DNA from: Cupriavidus basilensis
GTDB taxonomy: Bacteria > Pseudomonadota > Gammaproteobacteria > Burkholderiales > Burkholderiaceae
Reading direction: 5' to 3'
DNA length: 64,000 nt
Assembly: GCF_029335485.1 (NCBI RefSeq)
Contig: NZ_JARJLM010000484.1
Span: 1-64,000 of the forward strand
Shown here in pieces: positions 1-8,405 of this stretch. Each line of letters opens with the position of its first letter. Position 1 is the first letter of the stretch. Position numbers and translations under genes: made by a program. Below the pieces are notes generated by a model. That model was not told where the DNA came from and ran no database searches. It saw only the letters and a program-made list of their open reading frames with translations.

Positions 1-361
1 GCGGCACGCCCGGGCAGAGCGCGAGGCGGGCGTCGGGCGGCAGGGCCGCCGCGCGTTGCGCGCTCAGCGCGAGGGGGCTGGAAACGTCGTGGTCGCCGTG
101 GGCCCGTGGTGCAATGCAACGCAGGCCGGCAGCGCGCAGGGCATGCATCTGCGGACCCCAGGAATCCGAGGGCAGCGCCCAACTGGCCAGGAACACCACC
201 GCCTTGGCGGAGGGGGCGCCGTCGTGCCAGTCCCGCACGAACAGGGACATGCCGTTGCGGGCCTGCACGTGGCCGGGCTGTGCCCGGGGCACGCTGGCGG
301 GACGTGCCGGGCCGGGATGGCGTAGCGGCGGGGCGGAAAAGGTAACAGGGGCGGCAGGCAT
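1..361 (-). CDS. Alpha/beta hydrolase, N-terminal part (runs off the window)
   Basis: Read leftward from the ATG at 361-359, the frame stays open to the window edge. Residues 30-85 have the classic alpha/beta-hydrolase start: a VVFLASWALPSDSWGPQM stretch like the oxyanion-hole region, followed by LRAAGLRCIAPRAHGDHD, which corresponds to the usual 'L.aaGyrviapD.rGhG' segment. The nucleophile elbow lies outside the window. A GGAG ribosome site lies 9 bases upstream of the ATG. Substrate is unknown. The gene points away from the prophage, whose attL palindrome sits about 75 bp upstream in its control region. The N-terminal 30 residues are Pro/Arg-rich and could be a false extension. Confidence 0.7.
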   Translation of the reverse strand, partial: MPAAPVTFSAPPLRHPGPARPASVPRAQPGHVQARNGMSLFVRDWHDGAPSAKAVVFLASWALPSDSWGPQMHALRAAGLRCIAPRAHGDHDVSSPLALSAQRAAALPPDARLALCPGVP

Positions 362-435
362 GGCGGCGGCTCCGGATGGGGTTGGCTGGCGAGTCCAGGC
401 AAGCCCAGTGTCGGCGCCACGGCGCAGCAGGCCAA

Positions 436-453
436 TTACCCGGCAGGTAATGA
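436..453. repeat. attL: attL core (18 bp), with a palindrome
   Basis: TTACCCGGCAGGTAATGA occurs here and, identically, at 58572-58589. The left copy sits in a longer palindrome, 435-451, with arms ATTACC and GGTAAT around CGGCA. It lies between the integrase gene and the host hydrolase gene. A symmetrical element of this form in a promoter region looks like a repressor operator, for example of the TetR type; that is an inference. No tRNA gene is involved. Confidence 0.88.
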
Positions 454-509
454 AAGTACCCTGAGAGCCGCCCCCAGCAAGGGGCGTCTGCCATTCGTCT
501 GGCAAATTC

Positions 510-1637
510 CTACAATTTTGAGGCCGTCAGCTTCACCTCCACCCACTCCGCGCCGCGAACGTCACGGTACAGGTCGGTCATCGCTGACTTGCTGTGACCA
601 AGCAGCCGCTGCGCAAATTCATCGCCGTACTGCTCGGAATAGAGCCGTGCCGACAGGCTTCGCAACTCGTGAAACGTGGGCGCGGTCTTCCCTTCTTCCC
701 ATGTGATTTTGGACTTATCCCGCGCCGCAGCAAAGAATCTTGTCAGTGCTTCCGGGGTGACCTTTTGACCCGGCCTCGCCTTACTGCTGTGTGTGTTGTA
801 ATGCAGCATTGACTTCGAGACGACTGCATCGCGACAGCTCTTCACGACCTCTTCCAGGCCGATCCCGAGCGCATCCAAGCGCAGGATCATGGGAATTCTG
901 ATCTTCTTGCCGGTCTTGCTCTGTTCAACGTATAGGAAGCCGTCCTTCACATGTGAGAACTGCATCCTAGAAACGTCGTCACGACGCTGGCCGGTCAATA
1001 CCGCCAACTCAAAGCTTCGCGCAACCCAAGGGGCCATGGTGAGCGCCACCTTGTGAACTACCCGGAATTGCTCAAGGGTCAGGCGAGACCGGCCGACCTC
1101 GAATCCTGGCTTCCGTGTGACCGAGACAGGATTCTTCCCGCAGTCAATCAACCCAAGCGTCTCGGCCTCGCGGAACATGTCCATCAGGGTCTTTCGGATG
1201 AGCGCTGCCATCTGTGGGCTACGGGTTGTGGTGGCGCTGGTGATGAATTCCGCCACGTCCTGGGTACGGATGTCCCGCAACCGCTTTCCGGCAAAAGGGG
1301 CCGTCAGGGCAGCGCGGATGCCGGCCTTGACGGTCATTACCGTGCTGGCGGTTGGGTTGCGCGTCTTGATGTAGGCAGCTTCATAATCGGGCGCAAACTC
1401 CTGCAGCGTTTTGCCGACAACGCTCTCCGTCATCCGGGAAACCAGAGACGTGTGTCCGCGGCGCTTTGCGACTTCCGCATTTGCTGCGCGAGCCTCTTGG
1501 AATGCCCGCGCCTGGTCGCGCCCGAGGCCGTAGTCCTTCTTGGTGTCCGGGTCGCGCCAGTAGAAGTACCCGGCGCCGTTCTGGTTCAGGTGTTGCGGCC
1601 AGTTCCTGCGCTTGAGATCCCGAGGTCTAGCGGCCAC
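510..1637 (-). CDS. int: Phage integrase, tyrosine recombinase
   Basis: Site-specific recombinase that would insert and excise the prophage at the att core. An N-terminal arm-type DNA-binding segment (RPRDLKRRNWPQHLNQNGAG) is followed by a core-binding domain and a C-terminal catalytic domain. Visible catalytic features are the LTGQRRDDVSRM box (first Arg), HELRSLSARL (His-x-x-Arg), the LLGHS box and a late Tyr in MTDLYRDV. I chose the GTG at 1637 because GGAGGA lies 7 bases upstream and the protein then begins at the conserved RPRDLKRRN segment. An upstream ATG at 1712 would add 25 unlikely residues. The start overlaps the excisionase gene by 11 bp. Confidence 0.95.
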   Translation of the reverse strand: MAARPRDLKRRNWPQHLNQNGAGYFYWRDPDTKKDYGLGRDQARAFQEARAANAEVAKRRGHTSLVSRMTESVVGKTLQEFAPDYEAAYIKTRNPTASTVMTVKAGIRAALTAPFAGKRLRDIRTQDVAEFITSATTTRSPQMAALIRKTLMDMFREAETLGLIDCGKNPVSVTRKPGFEVGRSRLTLEQFRVVHKVALTMAPWVARSFELAVLTGQRRDDVSRMQFSHVKDGFLYVEQSKTGKKIRIPMILRLDALGIGLEEVVKSCRDAVVSKSMLHYNTHSSKARPGQKVTPEALTRFFAAARDKSKITWEEGKTAPTFHELRSLSARLYSEQYGDEFAQRLLGHSKSAMTDLYRDVRGAEWVEVKLTASKL

Positions 1638-1848
1638 TGCTGATCCTCCTTGCCAGTTCGCCCGCGTCGTCGCAGTAGATGGCGGTCGGTTCAACGAAGT
1701 ATGTTTTGCCACACTTCACCGGCATAGGAGAGATGCGCCCATTCTTTCGCCAGTTGCGCAGGGTATTGCGGTGCGGCTTTGCGCTGCCGAACACACGCTC
1801 GGCCCAGGCCTCCAGCGAGATCAGTTGCGGCATTCCGACTGCACCCAT
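1627..1848 (-). CDS. xis: Excisionase-like DNA-binding protein
   Basis: A 73-residue protein with the excisionase/AlpA pattern: PQLISLEAWAERVFGSAKPH, then a winged-helix stretch TLRNWRKNGRISPMPVKCGK, then YFVEP. Such proteins bend attachment-site DNA and direct integrase to excision. The ATG at 1848 follows GGAGGG by 5 bases; an ATG at 1869 is also in frame. It overlaps the integrase start, so the pair is likely translated together from the leftward transcript. Cysteine and basic residues are placed as in other Burkholderiales prophage excisionases as far as I can judge by eye. Confidence 0.85.
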   Translation of the reverse strand: MGAVGMPQLISLEAWAERVFGSAKPHRNTLRNWRKNGRISPMPVKCGKTYFVEPTAIYCDDAGELARRISSGR

Positions 1849-1927
1849 CACTTCCCTCCAATCCGCCAAGCCTGGCGGGTCAACTCGATGATTCGTTGCG
1901 CTGCTGAGTCCAATCTAGCCTTCCTGG

Positions 1928-2248
1928 TTATTCTGTTCGTCGCACGGATCGAGGTTTCTTCCCCTTGCTTACATGCGTAAGAGCCAGATCGGGGTCCTGC
2001 TCGACACCAAGAAGCCATCCTGAGGCGTGATGCGAGGGCCAAATACAGCGGATCGTTCCTTGCTCTGCTCCCTGTCGCCCGTCCCACTCGACCGCATCTC
2101 CAATGCGAAAGCCAACCGACGAGGCCTTGAGAATTGCGCGTTCATTCTCCAGCACTCGCTTTTCGTCGCCGAGGCTCAACAAGAGCGCTGAGACCTCTCC
2201 TAGTCGGTGGTCAATTTCCTTGAATCTGTCCATTATCTGGGCCCTCAT
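1928..2248 (-). CDS. Hypothetical phage protein, coiled-coil N-terminus
   Basis: 106 residues. The first 45 form an amphipathic helix with heptad character (MDRFKEIDHRLGEVSALLLS). The rest is a compact beta-rich segment containing GDAVEWDGRQGAEQGTI, which reads like a small SH3/KOW-like barrel. I do not recognise the family. It lies 2 bp downstream of its upstream neighbour in the leftward operon. The true start may be the internal ATG five codons in (MDRFKE). Confidence 0.65.
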   Translation of the reverse strand: MRAQIMDRFKEIDHRLGEVSALLLSLGDEKRVLENERAILKASSVGFRIGDAVEWDGRQGAEQGTIRCIWPSHHASGWLLGVEQDPDLALTHVSKGKKPRSVRRTE

Positions 2249-2250
2249 GT

Positions 2251-2598
2251 TCAGCCCTTCATGATGTGTCGTGTGACACTCAGAATGCCGTTGCCTCCAG
2301 AGGGAAAAGACGTCCCTGCCGCTGGCTCGGCCTTGCTTTCGTTGGGAGCCGGTACGATCGGCTCAGCCACCTGAGCTACAGCGGGAAGTGCTTCTGCCCG
2401 GGCGCCTTCGAGGAACCGGCTACTACCCTTGCCGCCGGTAGCTTTCAGGTACTCGACCTCGACCTTTGCGCTGTTGATGATGGTCTGGCTGACTTCGGCG
2501 ACTGCTTTCGCCAGCTCAACGCTGACCGGGTCCTTTTTGTCGCGCAGACCCTCCAGTGTCGCGAAGAGGTGCTCGCGCAACTTATCGATGTTTTGCAT
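2251..2598 (-). CDS. Hypothetical phage protein
   Basis: 115 residues. The first 55 are helical and charged (DKLREHLFATLEGLRDKKDP, then VELAKAVAEVSQTI); the remainder is Ala/Pro-rich and probably flexible. Related small proteins follow nuclease genes in the left operons of Burkholderiales phages, but I assign no function. The gene overlaps the 3' end of the upstream HNH gene by 17 bp, which suggests translational coupling. Confidence 0.7.
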   Translation of the reverse strand: MQNIDKLREHLFATLEGLRDKKDPVSVELAKAVAEVSQTIINSAKVEVEYLKATGGKGSSRFLEGARAEALPAVAQVAEPIVPAPNESKAEPAAGTSFPSGGNGILSVTRHIMKG

Positions 2599-3208
2599 TG
2601 ATCCTCCTATTGAGGTAACCCATCATTTGCATCACGGCGGCGAGGTCGGGCGGGTATTGGTGGACCGAGTTCCGCAGCATCAGATCGGCGCGCGCGACCA
2701 GTTCTAGGTTGTCGAGGTCAACGTGGCTCTTGTTGCCATCCCTGAAGGCCACCACATGGCCTGCCGGCACCGGGCCGTTCGCGGCTGTCCAGACGAGGAT
2801 GTGCACCTCGATCCAGTCGGCCTTGCTATGTCCGGTGTCGGTCACCTTGCGCTGCAGGTAGCCGTGTTTGCTGACGCGCTCGCTGCCGATGGCGCGCTGG
2901 TTGTGCGAACGGCGCCCGGGTTTGAACTGCGTCGCCTGGTTACCGGGTTTGTTCCAACCCTTCATGCCCTTGTTCCAGGCTGGCTCGCCTTTGCGGTACC
3001 GCGTGGCCTCGCCGTGCTTTGCGCCAAGACGCCCAACCGCTTGGGTCGCCTGGAAGGCCGCGCTCTTCTGGATTCCCATGCGGCGGGCCATGGCGTACAC
3101 GGCACCGATGGGGCGGTCGAAGGCGCGCGCGAAGGCCTCGGTGAGGGTGTCTGGGTAGAAGAGGCGCATAGCCTCGATCTCGACCTCGCTCCAGGCACGC
3201 CGCTTCAT
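2582..3208 (-). CDS. HNH endonuclease-like protein
   Basis: 208 residues. The N-terminal 55 form a SANT/Myb-like helix bundle (WSEVEIEAMRLFYPDTLTEA). The middle has basic NUMOD-like linkers (EPAWNKGMKGWNKPG, QFKPGRRSHN). The C-terminal half carries an HNH_3-type fold, with WIEVHILVWTAANGPVPAGH supplying the first His, then the FRDGNKSHVDLDNLELVARA turn with Asn and His. It is probably a free-standing homing-type or phage accessory nuclease. Its start overlaps the methyltransferase stop (ATGA). Confidence 0.8.
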   Translation of the reverse strand: MKRRAWSEVEIEAMRLFYPDTLTEAFARAFDRPIGAVYAMARRMGIQKSAAFQATQAVGRLGAKHGEATRYRKGEPAWNKGMKGWNKPGNQATQFKPGRRSHNQRAIGSERVSKHGYLQRKVTDTGHSKADWIEVHILVWTAANGPVPAGHVVAFRDGNKSHVDLDNLELVARADLMLRNSVHQYPPDLAAVMQMMGYLNRRINAKHR

Positions 3209-4911
3209 GCCGCCGCCCCTATGCGGCGCGTTTCCCCAGCCGACCAGCTAGCCATCTCCGGCACATTTGCGCGAACCAGAGCCGCCGCCATCGGTGGACT
3301 GACGCTGTTCCCGCACATCCGAACCTGGGCATGCTTCGGCAGTCGCTTGCCGTTCGCCATCGCCGGCGCGATCACGTAGGACGCAGGGAAGCCCTGCGCG
3401 GCGTAGAGTTCGTGCGGTTCAAGCATCCGCATGCCGATGTCGGCGATCTGGTATTCCTCGCCGGCCACGGTCACCAGGCCGAGCCGGTCCTTGGTCGGGA
3501 TGGTGTGCATCGGGTCGCGGCAATCCTGATCCTGGCCGCCTTCGCTGTAGTACTTGACAAGGAAGGCGCGGACTTCGCCGATGTGCGTGCCCTGAGCAGA
3601 AATAGTCGGCACCGGTTCGTCGGCGGCGCTGCCCGTGCACTGGCCGCGCAGCTTGACTAGGTGGGATGACACCAGAGCGTGATGGTCGGCGGTGGTCACC
3701 GTATGAGCGGGCGCGTCAAGCGCCGCGCCGTCACCCTGGTAATTGCCCCCGTAGTGCTTGGCGAGGAAGGTCGACACGAGTGCGTGCTTGACGCCGCCGG
3801 CGACGGCCGTGCCCAGCGGCTTGTCCAGACCCGGCGCGCGCGGCGCTTGGCCCGGCCGTTCGCCGTAGCCGGTTTGGATCAGCGTCGGCGCGACAACAGC
3901 GTATGAACTGTTAGCTGTGACTGTCTGGAAGGGCGCGCGAATGTCACGTGCGCCAGATCCCCAGCGTTGCGCGGCGCCAGGCTTCCCTTCACCGTGGGAT
4001 AGCGTGACGATGAACGGGTCGGCAGCCTCGATAACGTAGCGCTTCAGGCCACGTGCGATCCGGCGCTGCGTAGCATCAGCAAGCGGCCTGGCGCGCTCAA
4101 AGATACTGGGGCAGGGGATAGACCAATCGATGCATTCAGCGGCCGTGCGCCAGGGTTTGCGCTGCTTGGCCAGCACCGCGGCGGACGTGGGTGCGCCGTG
4201 GGTGGGCTCCGGCCACACGATGGGCTTGCCGTCGCAGCGACAGATCATGAACAGCCGCTTTCGGATGGTCGGGGCGCTGTAGTCGCACGCACGCAACTCG
4301 CGATACTGTACGGCGTAGCCCAGGCCGTTCAGAAGCCGTTGTGCCAGAGCGCCAGCGCGATCTAGTTCAAGGAATTCACAGGCTTCCAGGAACGCCGGGT
4401 GGTCTGCGGCAATGCCGGTCGTGAGCATAGCCACAAAGCCGTCGAACGTCTCTCCCTTCCGATCAGGGTCTGGGCGGAGCGCATCGTCCTCCCCTTTGAT
4501 GACTGGGCACCACGTCACGAACTCTTCGACGTTCTCGAGAATCATGACGCGCGGGCGCACGAGCAGCGCCCAGCGTATCTTGACCCATGCCAAGCCGCGA
4601 ATTTCCTTCTTCACGGGGGCGCCGCCCTTTGCCTTTGAGAAGTGCTTGCAGTCGGGTGAGAACCAAGCCAAGCCGACGGGGCGGCCCTGCGTGACCTCCA
4701 AGGGCTTTACATCCCAGACAGATTCACAAAGGTGATTGGTCTGCGGATGGTTCATCGAATGCAGCAGCACAGCTTCCGGGTCGTGGTTGATCGCGACATC
4801 GACGTGCCGGCCCAGCGCGAGTTCAATGCCGCAACTGGCGCCGCCGCCCCCGGCAAAGTTGTCCACGATCATTTCTTCGGCGATGTCGAGCAGGAATTGG
4901 TCGCGGATCAA
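3205..4911 (-). CDS. DNA (cytosine-5) methyltransferase
   Basis: C5-cytosine methyltransferase that would modify phage DNA and protect it from host restriction. The motifs appear in order near the N-terminus: SAM-binding NFAGGGGASCGIELALG (about residue 20), WFSPDCKHFSKAKGG with the catalytic Cys in the phage-type PDC variant of the PC box, ILENVEEF (ENV motif), and RKRLFMICRCDGKP. The C-terminal third has a repeated segment with HTVTTADHHALVSSHL-like units and the late GNSVSPPMA motif. I prefer the TTG at 4911, which has AGGAG 6 bases upstream and overlaps the previous stop; the first ATG is at 4872. No cognate restriction enzyme is adjacent, so it looks like an orphan. Confidence 0.92.
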   Translation of the reverse strand: MIRDQFLLDIAEEMIVDNFAGGGGASCGIELALGRHVDVAINHDPEAVLLHSMNHPQTNHLCESVWDVKPLEVTQGRPVGLAWFSPDCKHFSKAKGGAPVKKEIRGLAWVKIRWALLVRPRVMILENVEEFVTWCPVIKGEDDALRPDPDRKGETFDGFVAMLTTGIAADHPAFLEACEFLELDRAGALAQRLLNGLGYAVQYRELRACDYSAPTIRKRLFMICRCDGKPIVWPEPTHGAPTSAAVLAKQRKPWRTAAECIDWSIPCPSIFERARPLADATQRRIARGLKRYVIEAADPFIVTLSHGEGKPGAAQRWGSGARDIRAPFQTVTANSSYAVVAPTLIQTGYGERPGQAPRAPGLDKPLGTAVAGGVKHALVSTFLAKHYGGNYQGDGAALDAPAHTVTTADHHALVSSHLVKLRGQCTGSAADEPVPTISAQGTHIGEVRAFLVKYYSEGGQDQDCRDPMHTIPTKDRLGLVTVAGEEYQIADIGMRMLEPHELYAAQGFPASYVIAPAMANGKRLPKHAQVRMCGNSVSPPMAAALVRANVPEMASWSAGETRRIGAAA

Positions 4912-5561
4912 AGCGTCTCTCCTTCGGCGATGGCGGCATCCGATGGCTGACGGTAAAGCTGGCGGAAGGCTTCCGCATCGCATTGGGATACCCAGGCGAC
5001 ATTGCCCTCCCCGAATTTGTACGTCGCTTGGTGCTGCCCACCCGGGAAGGTGAAGCAGGCAACGCAACGGCCCTTGTCCGTCGTCAGTCGGTGGCCGTAG
5101 ACGTTCACATGGGTGACGGTGCTGCGCGGAAACTTGGTTTCCACAAGCTCGATAAGCGCCGACTCGGCAGCCTTGCGCGATCGCTTCTCCGCGCGGGCCA
5201 TAGCCGTGCATGAGTGGCTGCAGTACACCATCTGGCCCACCGCAACGGCGCCGACATCGGATGCATCGAAGTGGGGGTCTGGCTCTACATCCTCCATGTC
5301 TTCGTCAACGCGGCAGCCGCAATGTCCGCATTCGTAGCGCCAGCCTGCAGCGATCAGTGCCAGCGGAGGCACCGGGCCTGGCGCGTACTGGTCGAGCTCC
5401 GGCTTGCGGCGGCAATGGTCAACGTCTCCCCATTCGCACCCTATCTCGCCGGCACCCTCGCGGCGCGCACTGGCCGAATTCGTGGCGAAGACGATTGTCC
5501 AGTTGTCGCCGCCGTCGTAGACCTCATATGCCTTCAGCGGCTTCTGTGCGCTCTCAGTCAT
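4908..5561 (-). CDS. Hypothetical phage protein with a Cys-rich zinc motif
   Basis: 217 residues. An N-terminal alpha/beta segment (YEVYDGGDNWTIVFATNSA) is followed by a zinc-ribbon-like ECGHCGCRV pair and a second CSHSC pair, and then a C-terminal segment with CVACFTFPGGQHQATYKFGE. The four Cys pairs suggest bound zinc. It ends in SDAAIAEGETL, which resembles the tails of two other proteins in this prophage. Its stop overlaps the TTG start of the methyltransferase gene, so the two are probably coupled. I assign no function. Confidence 0.75.
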   Translation of the reverse strand: MTESAQKPLKAYEVYDGGDNWTIVFATNSASARREGAGEIGCEWGDVDHCRRKPELDQYAPGPVPPLALIAAGWRYECGHCGCRVDEDMEDVEPDPHFDASDVGAVAVGQMVYCSHSCTAMARAEKRSRKAAESALIELVETKFPRSTVTHVNVYGHRLTTDKGRCVACFTFPGGQHQATYKFGEGNVAWVSQCDAEAFRQLYRQPSDAAIAEGETL

Positions 5562-5748
5562 GGCTCGATACCTCCGGGCGGCTGATCCCGAGCCGCAGCT
5601 CGCCGCACGCGCAGCGATACTTGCCGCGATAGCTGATCTTCACCATGGTGCCGCGCGCGCTCATGGTCACGTTCTTGAGCGTCACGTTGCGGACGAATTC
5701 CCACGTGTGCTTTGGCGCCAGGGTGCAGGCTTTGGGCTTATGCGCCAT
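5554..5748 (-). CDS. Small hypothetical protein
   Basis: 64 residues beginning MAHKPKACTLAPKHTWEF and ending with a CACGELRLGISRPEV segment. One CxC pair is present. The ATG at 5748 has a GGGGG-type ribosome site; a longer reading to 5826 would overlap the upstream gene heavily. It lies in the overlapping leftward operon. Confidence 0.6.
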   Translation of the reverse strand: MAHKPKACTLAPKHTWEFVRNVTLKNVTMSARGTMVKISYRGKYRCACGELRLGISRPEVSSHD

Positions 5749-6007
5749 GGCTGGCCCCCATGACTGGCTTTTCATCCACGGCCACGGCGGCGCGGTATTC
5801 CAGCGAGAGCTTGCTTTGGTCTCCATGGCGCCCCTCGCTCCAGTTCATGGTCACTTCCTCGCTGTTCCATGACTCGCCCCGGGTCCAGGCGGAGCTGTGG
5901 CTCTCTCGGTAGCTCATGCGGAGATTGGACATACCATGCTGGCGGGCAAGCTCTACCACTGCGCGGGCGAAATCAACGTGCCGCTGAGTCACGGTTTTTT
6001 CGCTCAC
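5738..6007 (-). CDS. Small hypothetical phage protein
   Basis: 89 residues, GTG start at 6007 with GGAGAGGG just upstream. The GTGA start/stop overlap with the preceding gene decides this start. The N-terminal half is helical (VDFARAVVELARQHGMSNLR); the rest is polar. Function unknown. An in-frame ATG farther upstream (6091) lies inside the neighbouring gene and is not favoured. Confidence 0.65.
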   Translation of the reverse strand: MSEKTVTQRHVDFARAVVELARQHGMSNLRMSYRESHSSAWTRGESWNSEEVTMNWSEGRHGDQSKLSLEYRAAVAVDEKPVMGASHGA

Positions 6008-7338
6008 TTTCCCTCTCCTTTGGCGATTGCGGCGTCGGCCTGTGCGATCAGGTCGCGCTTGGGCGAGTAGCCGCTCACGACTTCCTTCCACCGCTCCAGC
6101 TCGCGGATGCGGGCGATCAGCGCGCGCACGATCCGCGCAGGCCAGGGGGCTTCGTCACGGTTCGCAACGCGCTCCAGCGCGTCGATAGCGAGGCGGCCGC
6201 TCGATTCGAATTCCTTGCGCTTGTCCTCGCTGGGCTGCTCTGCGGCCAGGATGGTGCGGGCGAAGGTGCCGATCAGTTGTTTCGGCGTCGCCTCCTTAGT
6301 GGCGCGGATGCGGTCCCACTTTGTCCACGCTTCGTCATCCGTCAGCGCCTTGGCGCTAGGTTGCGGGGCGGCGGCTTCATTCGCCGCCTGGTCTGCCAGC
6401 ATGGCCTTGATCGACACCTTGAACGTGTCGTGGCACTTCTCGGCCAGGGCCTGCGGGATCATCCGCGCCTCGTCGCCGTCCGGGCAGCAGTCGCGGTATT
6501 TGACTTCGACTGGACCGATGCTCCCACAACCAGGGCAGTACCGCACCACCGGCTCCGCCTGTTGCGTGCTGGCGCTCACCCTCTCGCCCTTGCCACCCTC
6601 ATTGGTGAGGGGAGCGGACTGGGCGGCGTTTAGCGCCTCGCACACCCAATCAAGCAGCTCGGTCTTGAATTCCTCGCAGGGATTGGTGTCGAAGTCCTCG
6701 CGGGCGATGCGTAGCGAGCCGCTGCACAGGAAGCCGGCGCCGTGGTGCCAGCGGCCAGACAGGGGCGCCCGGCTGACAGGTGCCGGGGGAGCGGCGCGGC
6801 GACGGCTGGGCTTTTCCTCTGCCTTCCTGCGCACGAACAATGCGTAGGGGCCGTCTTCGGTGGGGTAAATCTCCAACAGCACCCAGCCCTCGCCGGCGGG
6901 CGCGCTTGGCTCCCAGCCGCTGCAGTCGGGGTCGCCATCGTCGAAATAGCGATCAAGGAGTGCTTGGTCTTCGCAATCGCACTCCATGCTGACAAACGAC
7001 GCTTCCAGGCCGAAGGCTGCCAGGAATAGGTCGTAGCGGGTGCTCTCGTCGCAGACTGGCAAGGCTGGGTGCACTAGGTGCCCATCCGCGTCACGCACCC
7101 TCTCGCGAGGGGCCAGGAGCCTTTCGGCCAGGCCTTCGAGGAGGATGTAGGGCTGAGGCGGTGCGGCAAGGTCAGCGCGCACATATTCGACGTCGGCTTT
7201 GTTCTGGCTGCTGGCGCACCAGGTGACTTCCTGCAGTTCGCTGAAACCCGTATTCACAGGGATGTCGCCAACGCACAGCACGATCCGATCCGGCGCGCCG
7301 GTAACTTGCGGCTCTGCATGTTTTTGGGCTTGGTTCAT
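6004..7338 (-). CDS. Large hypothetical phage protein, mosaic
   Basis: 444 residues of composite appearance. Residues 1-180 form an alpha/beta region rich in acidic loops (CDCEDQALLDRYFDDGDPDC). A Pro/Arg linker follows, then a zinc-ribbon-like VRYCPGCGSIGPVEVKYRDCC. The C-terminus is helical and ends in AQADAAIAKGEGK. The same terminal peptide, encoded by nearly identical DNA, ends the protein at 26671-29124, so these proteins share modules. Function unknown. Its stop overlaps the next GTG start. Confidence 0.7.
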   Translation of the reverse strand: MNQAQKHAEPQVTGAPDRIVLCVGDIPVNTGFSELQEVTWCASSQNKADVEYVRADLAAPPQPYILLEGLAERLLAPRERVRDADGHLVHPALPVCDESTRYDLFLAAFGLEASFVSMECDCEDQALLDRYFDDGDPDCSGWEPSAPAGEGWVLLEIYPTEDGPYALFVRRKAEEKPSRRRAAPPAPVSRAPLSGRWHHGAGFLCSGSLRIAREDFDTNPCEEFKTELLDWVCEALNAAQSAPLTNEGGKGERVSASTQQAEPVVRYCPGCGSIGPVEVKYRDCCPDGDEARMIPQALAEKCHDTFKVSIKAMLADQAANEAAAPQPSAKALTDDEAWTKWDRIRATKEATPKQLIGTFARTILAAEQPSEDKRKEFESSGRLAIDALERVANRDEAPWPARIVRALIARIRELERWKEVVSGYSPKRDLIAQADAAIAKGEGK

Positions 7339-7586
7339 GCTGCTTCCTTGGTTGCCTTACCGCAGAAGGGGCAGAAGCTGGCTTGCATCGGGATGCTCTT
7401 GCCGCGCGTCCAGCCTTTCTTTTCGGCGGTGACTTTGAAATTGGTTAGGTGCACGATTCCGCATGCCTTCCCAAACGTGAAGCCGATTGATTCGCACTTG
7501 GCCGTAGCCGGCGAGCCGATCTTCTTGGTCATGGTTTCGGCTACCTTTGCTTCAATGTCGGTGATACAGGTACAGGTCAGTGCCAT
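7335..7586 (-). CDS. Hypothetical phage protein with C-terminal CPFCG zinc knuckle
   Basis: 83 residues. The sequence ends ASFCPFCGKATKEAA, a CxxC knuckle, and begins MALTCTCITDIEAKVAETMT. An ATGA overlap joins it to the next gene. It may be a small zinc-binding nucleic-acid protein, but no family is clear. Confidence 0.65.
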   Translation of the reverse strand: MALTCTCITDIEAKVAETMTKKIGSPATAKCESIGFTFGKACGIVHLTNFKVTAEKKGWTRGKSIPMQASFCPFCGKATKEAA

Positions 7587-7587
7587 C

Positions 7588-8106
7588 TCACGCTCCTTCT
7601 GGTTTGCGGCCCGGGTGATCGCGGCCTTTGGGGGCATCGGCCCACCACTTCGCTGGCTTTCCGGTGGGGACGCGCTGGAATGGCATGAAAACTTCGCCGA
7701 CTTGGGCCTTCTCTCTCAGGAACCCCCAGGGTTTGACGTCCCTTGCCGGCACGATGAACAGGGTCCAAACTTCCGCGGGGGTGCAGACAGCCGGCGGCCC
7801 ATCCGCAATAAGGATCACGCGATGGAAGGTGTCACCGGTCAGGAAATTCCACCAGCGCACTTTGCGCATCTGAGCGTACTGGCGCGTTGCCTCCCAGTAC
7901 CAGCCGAGCAGCACCAGCGAGAGCGCCCAGCGCCACGGGTGATCATGCAGGCCCCGATCGGGATCGGACCCGACGAAACGGTGCAGGTAGACACGGATCC
8001 CGAACAGCGCGCAGACGAAGTAGCGCTCGAGGTAGGGCTTGCCTTCCTCGCAGATGATCTTGACCGGCCTCTGGGCAGAGAAGGCGAGTAAAAAGCGGCG
8101 GATCAT
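7588..8106 (-). CDS. Cupin-like phage protein
   Basis: 172 residues, ATG at 8106 overlapping the previous stop (ATGA). The central stretch DRGLHDHPWRWALSLVLLGWYWE matches a phage cupin motif in which two His of HDHP would bind a metal. FHRVIL and the later VWTLFIVPARDVKPWGF complete the beta-barrel pattern. Such small cupins are common in phages of Proteobacteria; their substrate is unknown. Confidence 0.75.
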   Translation of the reverse strand: MIRRFLLAFSAQRPVKIICEEGKPYLERYFVCALFGIRVYLHRFVGSDPDRGLHDHPWRWALSLVLLGWYWEATRQYAQMRKVRWWNFLTGDTFHRVILIADGPPAVCTPAEVWTLFIVPARDVKPWGFLREKAQVGEVFMPFQRVPTGKPAKWWADAPKGRDHPGRKPEGA

Positions 8107-8405
8107 GCGAAGTGTCTCCCGTAGAGTTCGTCCAGCTTTTCGACCTGGGCACCGGTGAGTTGCGTCACCTTGCCTGCCTTCTGAACATCGACCAGCGAGC
8201 GAACGAACGACTTCTCCCATTCGGAGAGATCGCCGGTTCCGAGCAGCCCTTCGAGCCGCTTGATCATGGTGGTGGTGCTGACGAGCATGCGGCTCTCCTC
8301 TGTGGTTGCTTGGGCCGCGATCTGGCGGGCCATCGAGCGTCCGGCAAGCACCATGGCGCCTATGGAAATGACAGCCACGGCTAACGGGGCGATCATCCAG
8401 CTCAT
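8103..8405 (-). CDS. Small membrane-anchored protein next to the DGR
   Basis: 100 residues with one N-terminal membrane segment (MIAPLAVAVISIGAMVLAG) and a helical, charged cytoplasmic tail (LEGLLGTGDLSEWEKSFVRS). Its ATG overlaps the reverse-transcriptase stop (ATGA), so the DGR is translationally linked to the downstream phage genes. Function unknown. Confidence 0.7.
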   Translation of the reverse strand: MSWMIAPLAVAVISIGAMVLAGRSMARQIAAQATTEESRMLVSTTTMIKRLEGLLGTGDLSEWEKSFVRSLVDVQKAGKVTQLTGAQVEKLDELYGRHFA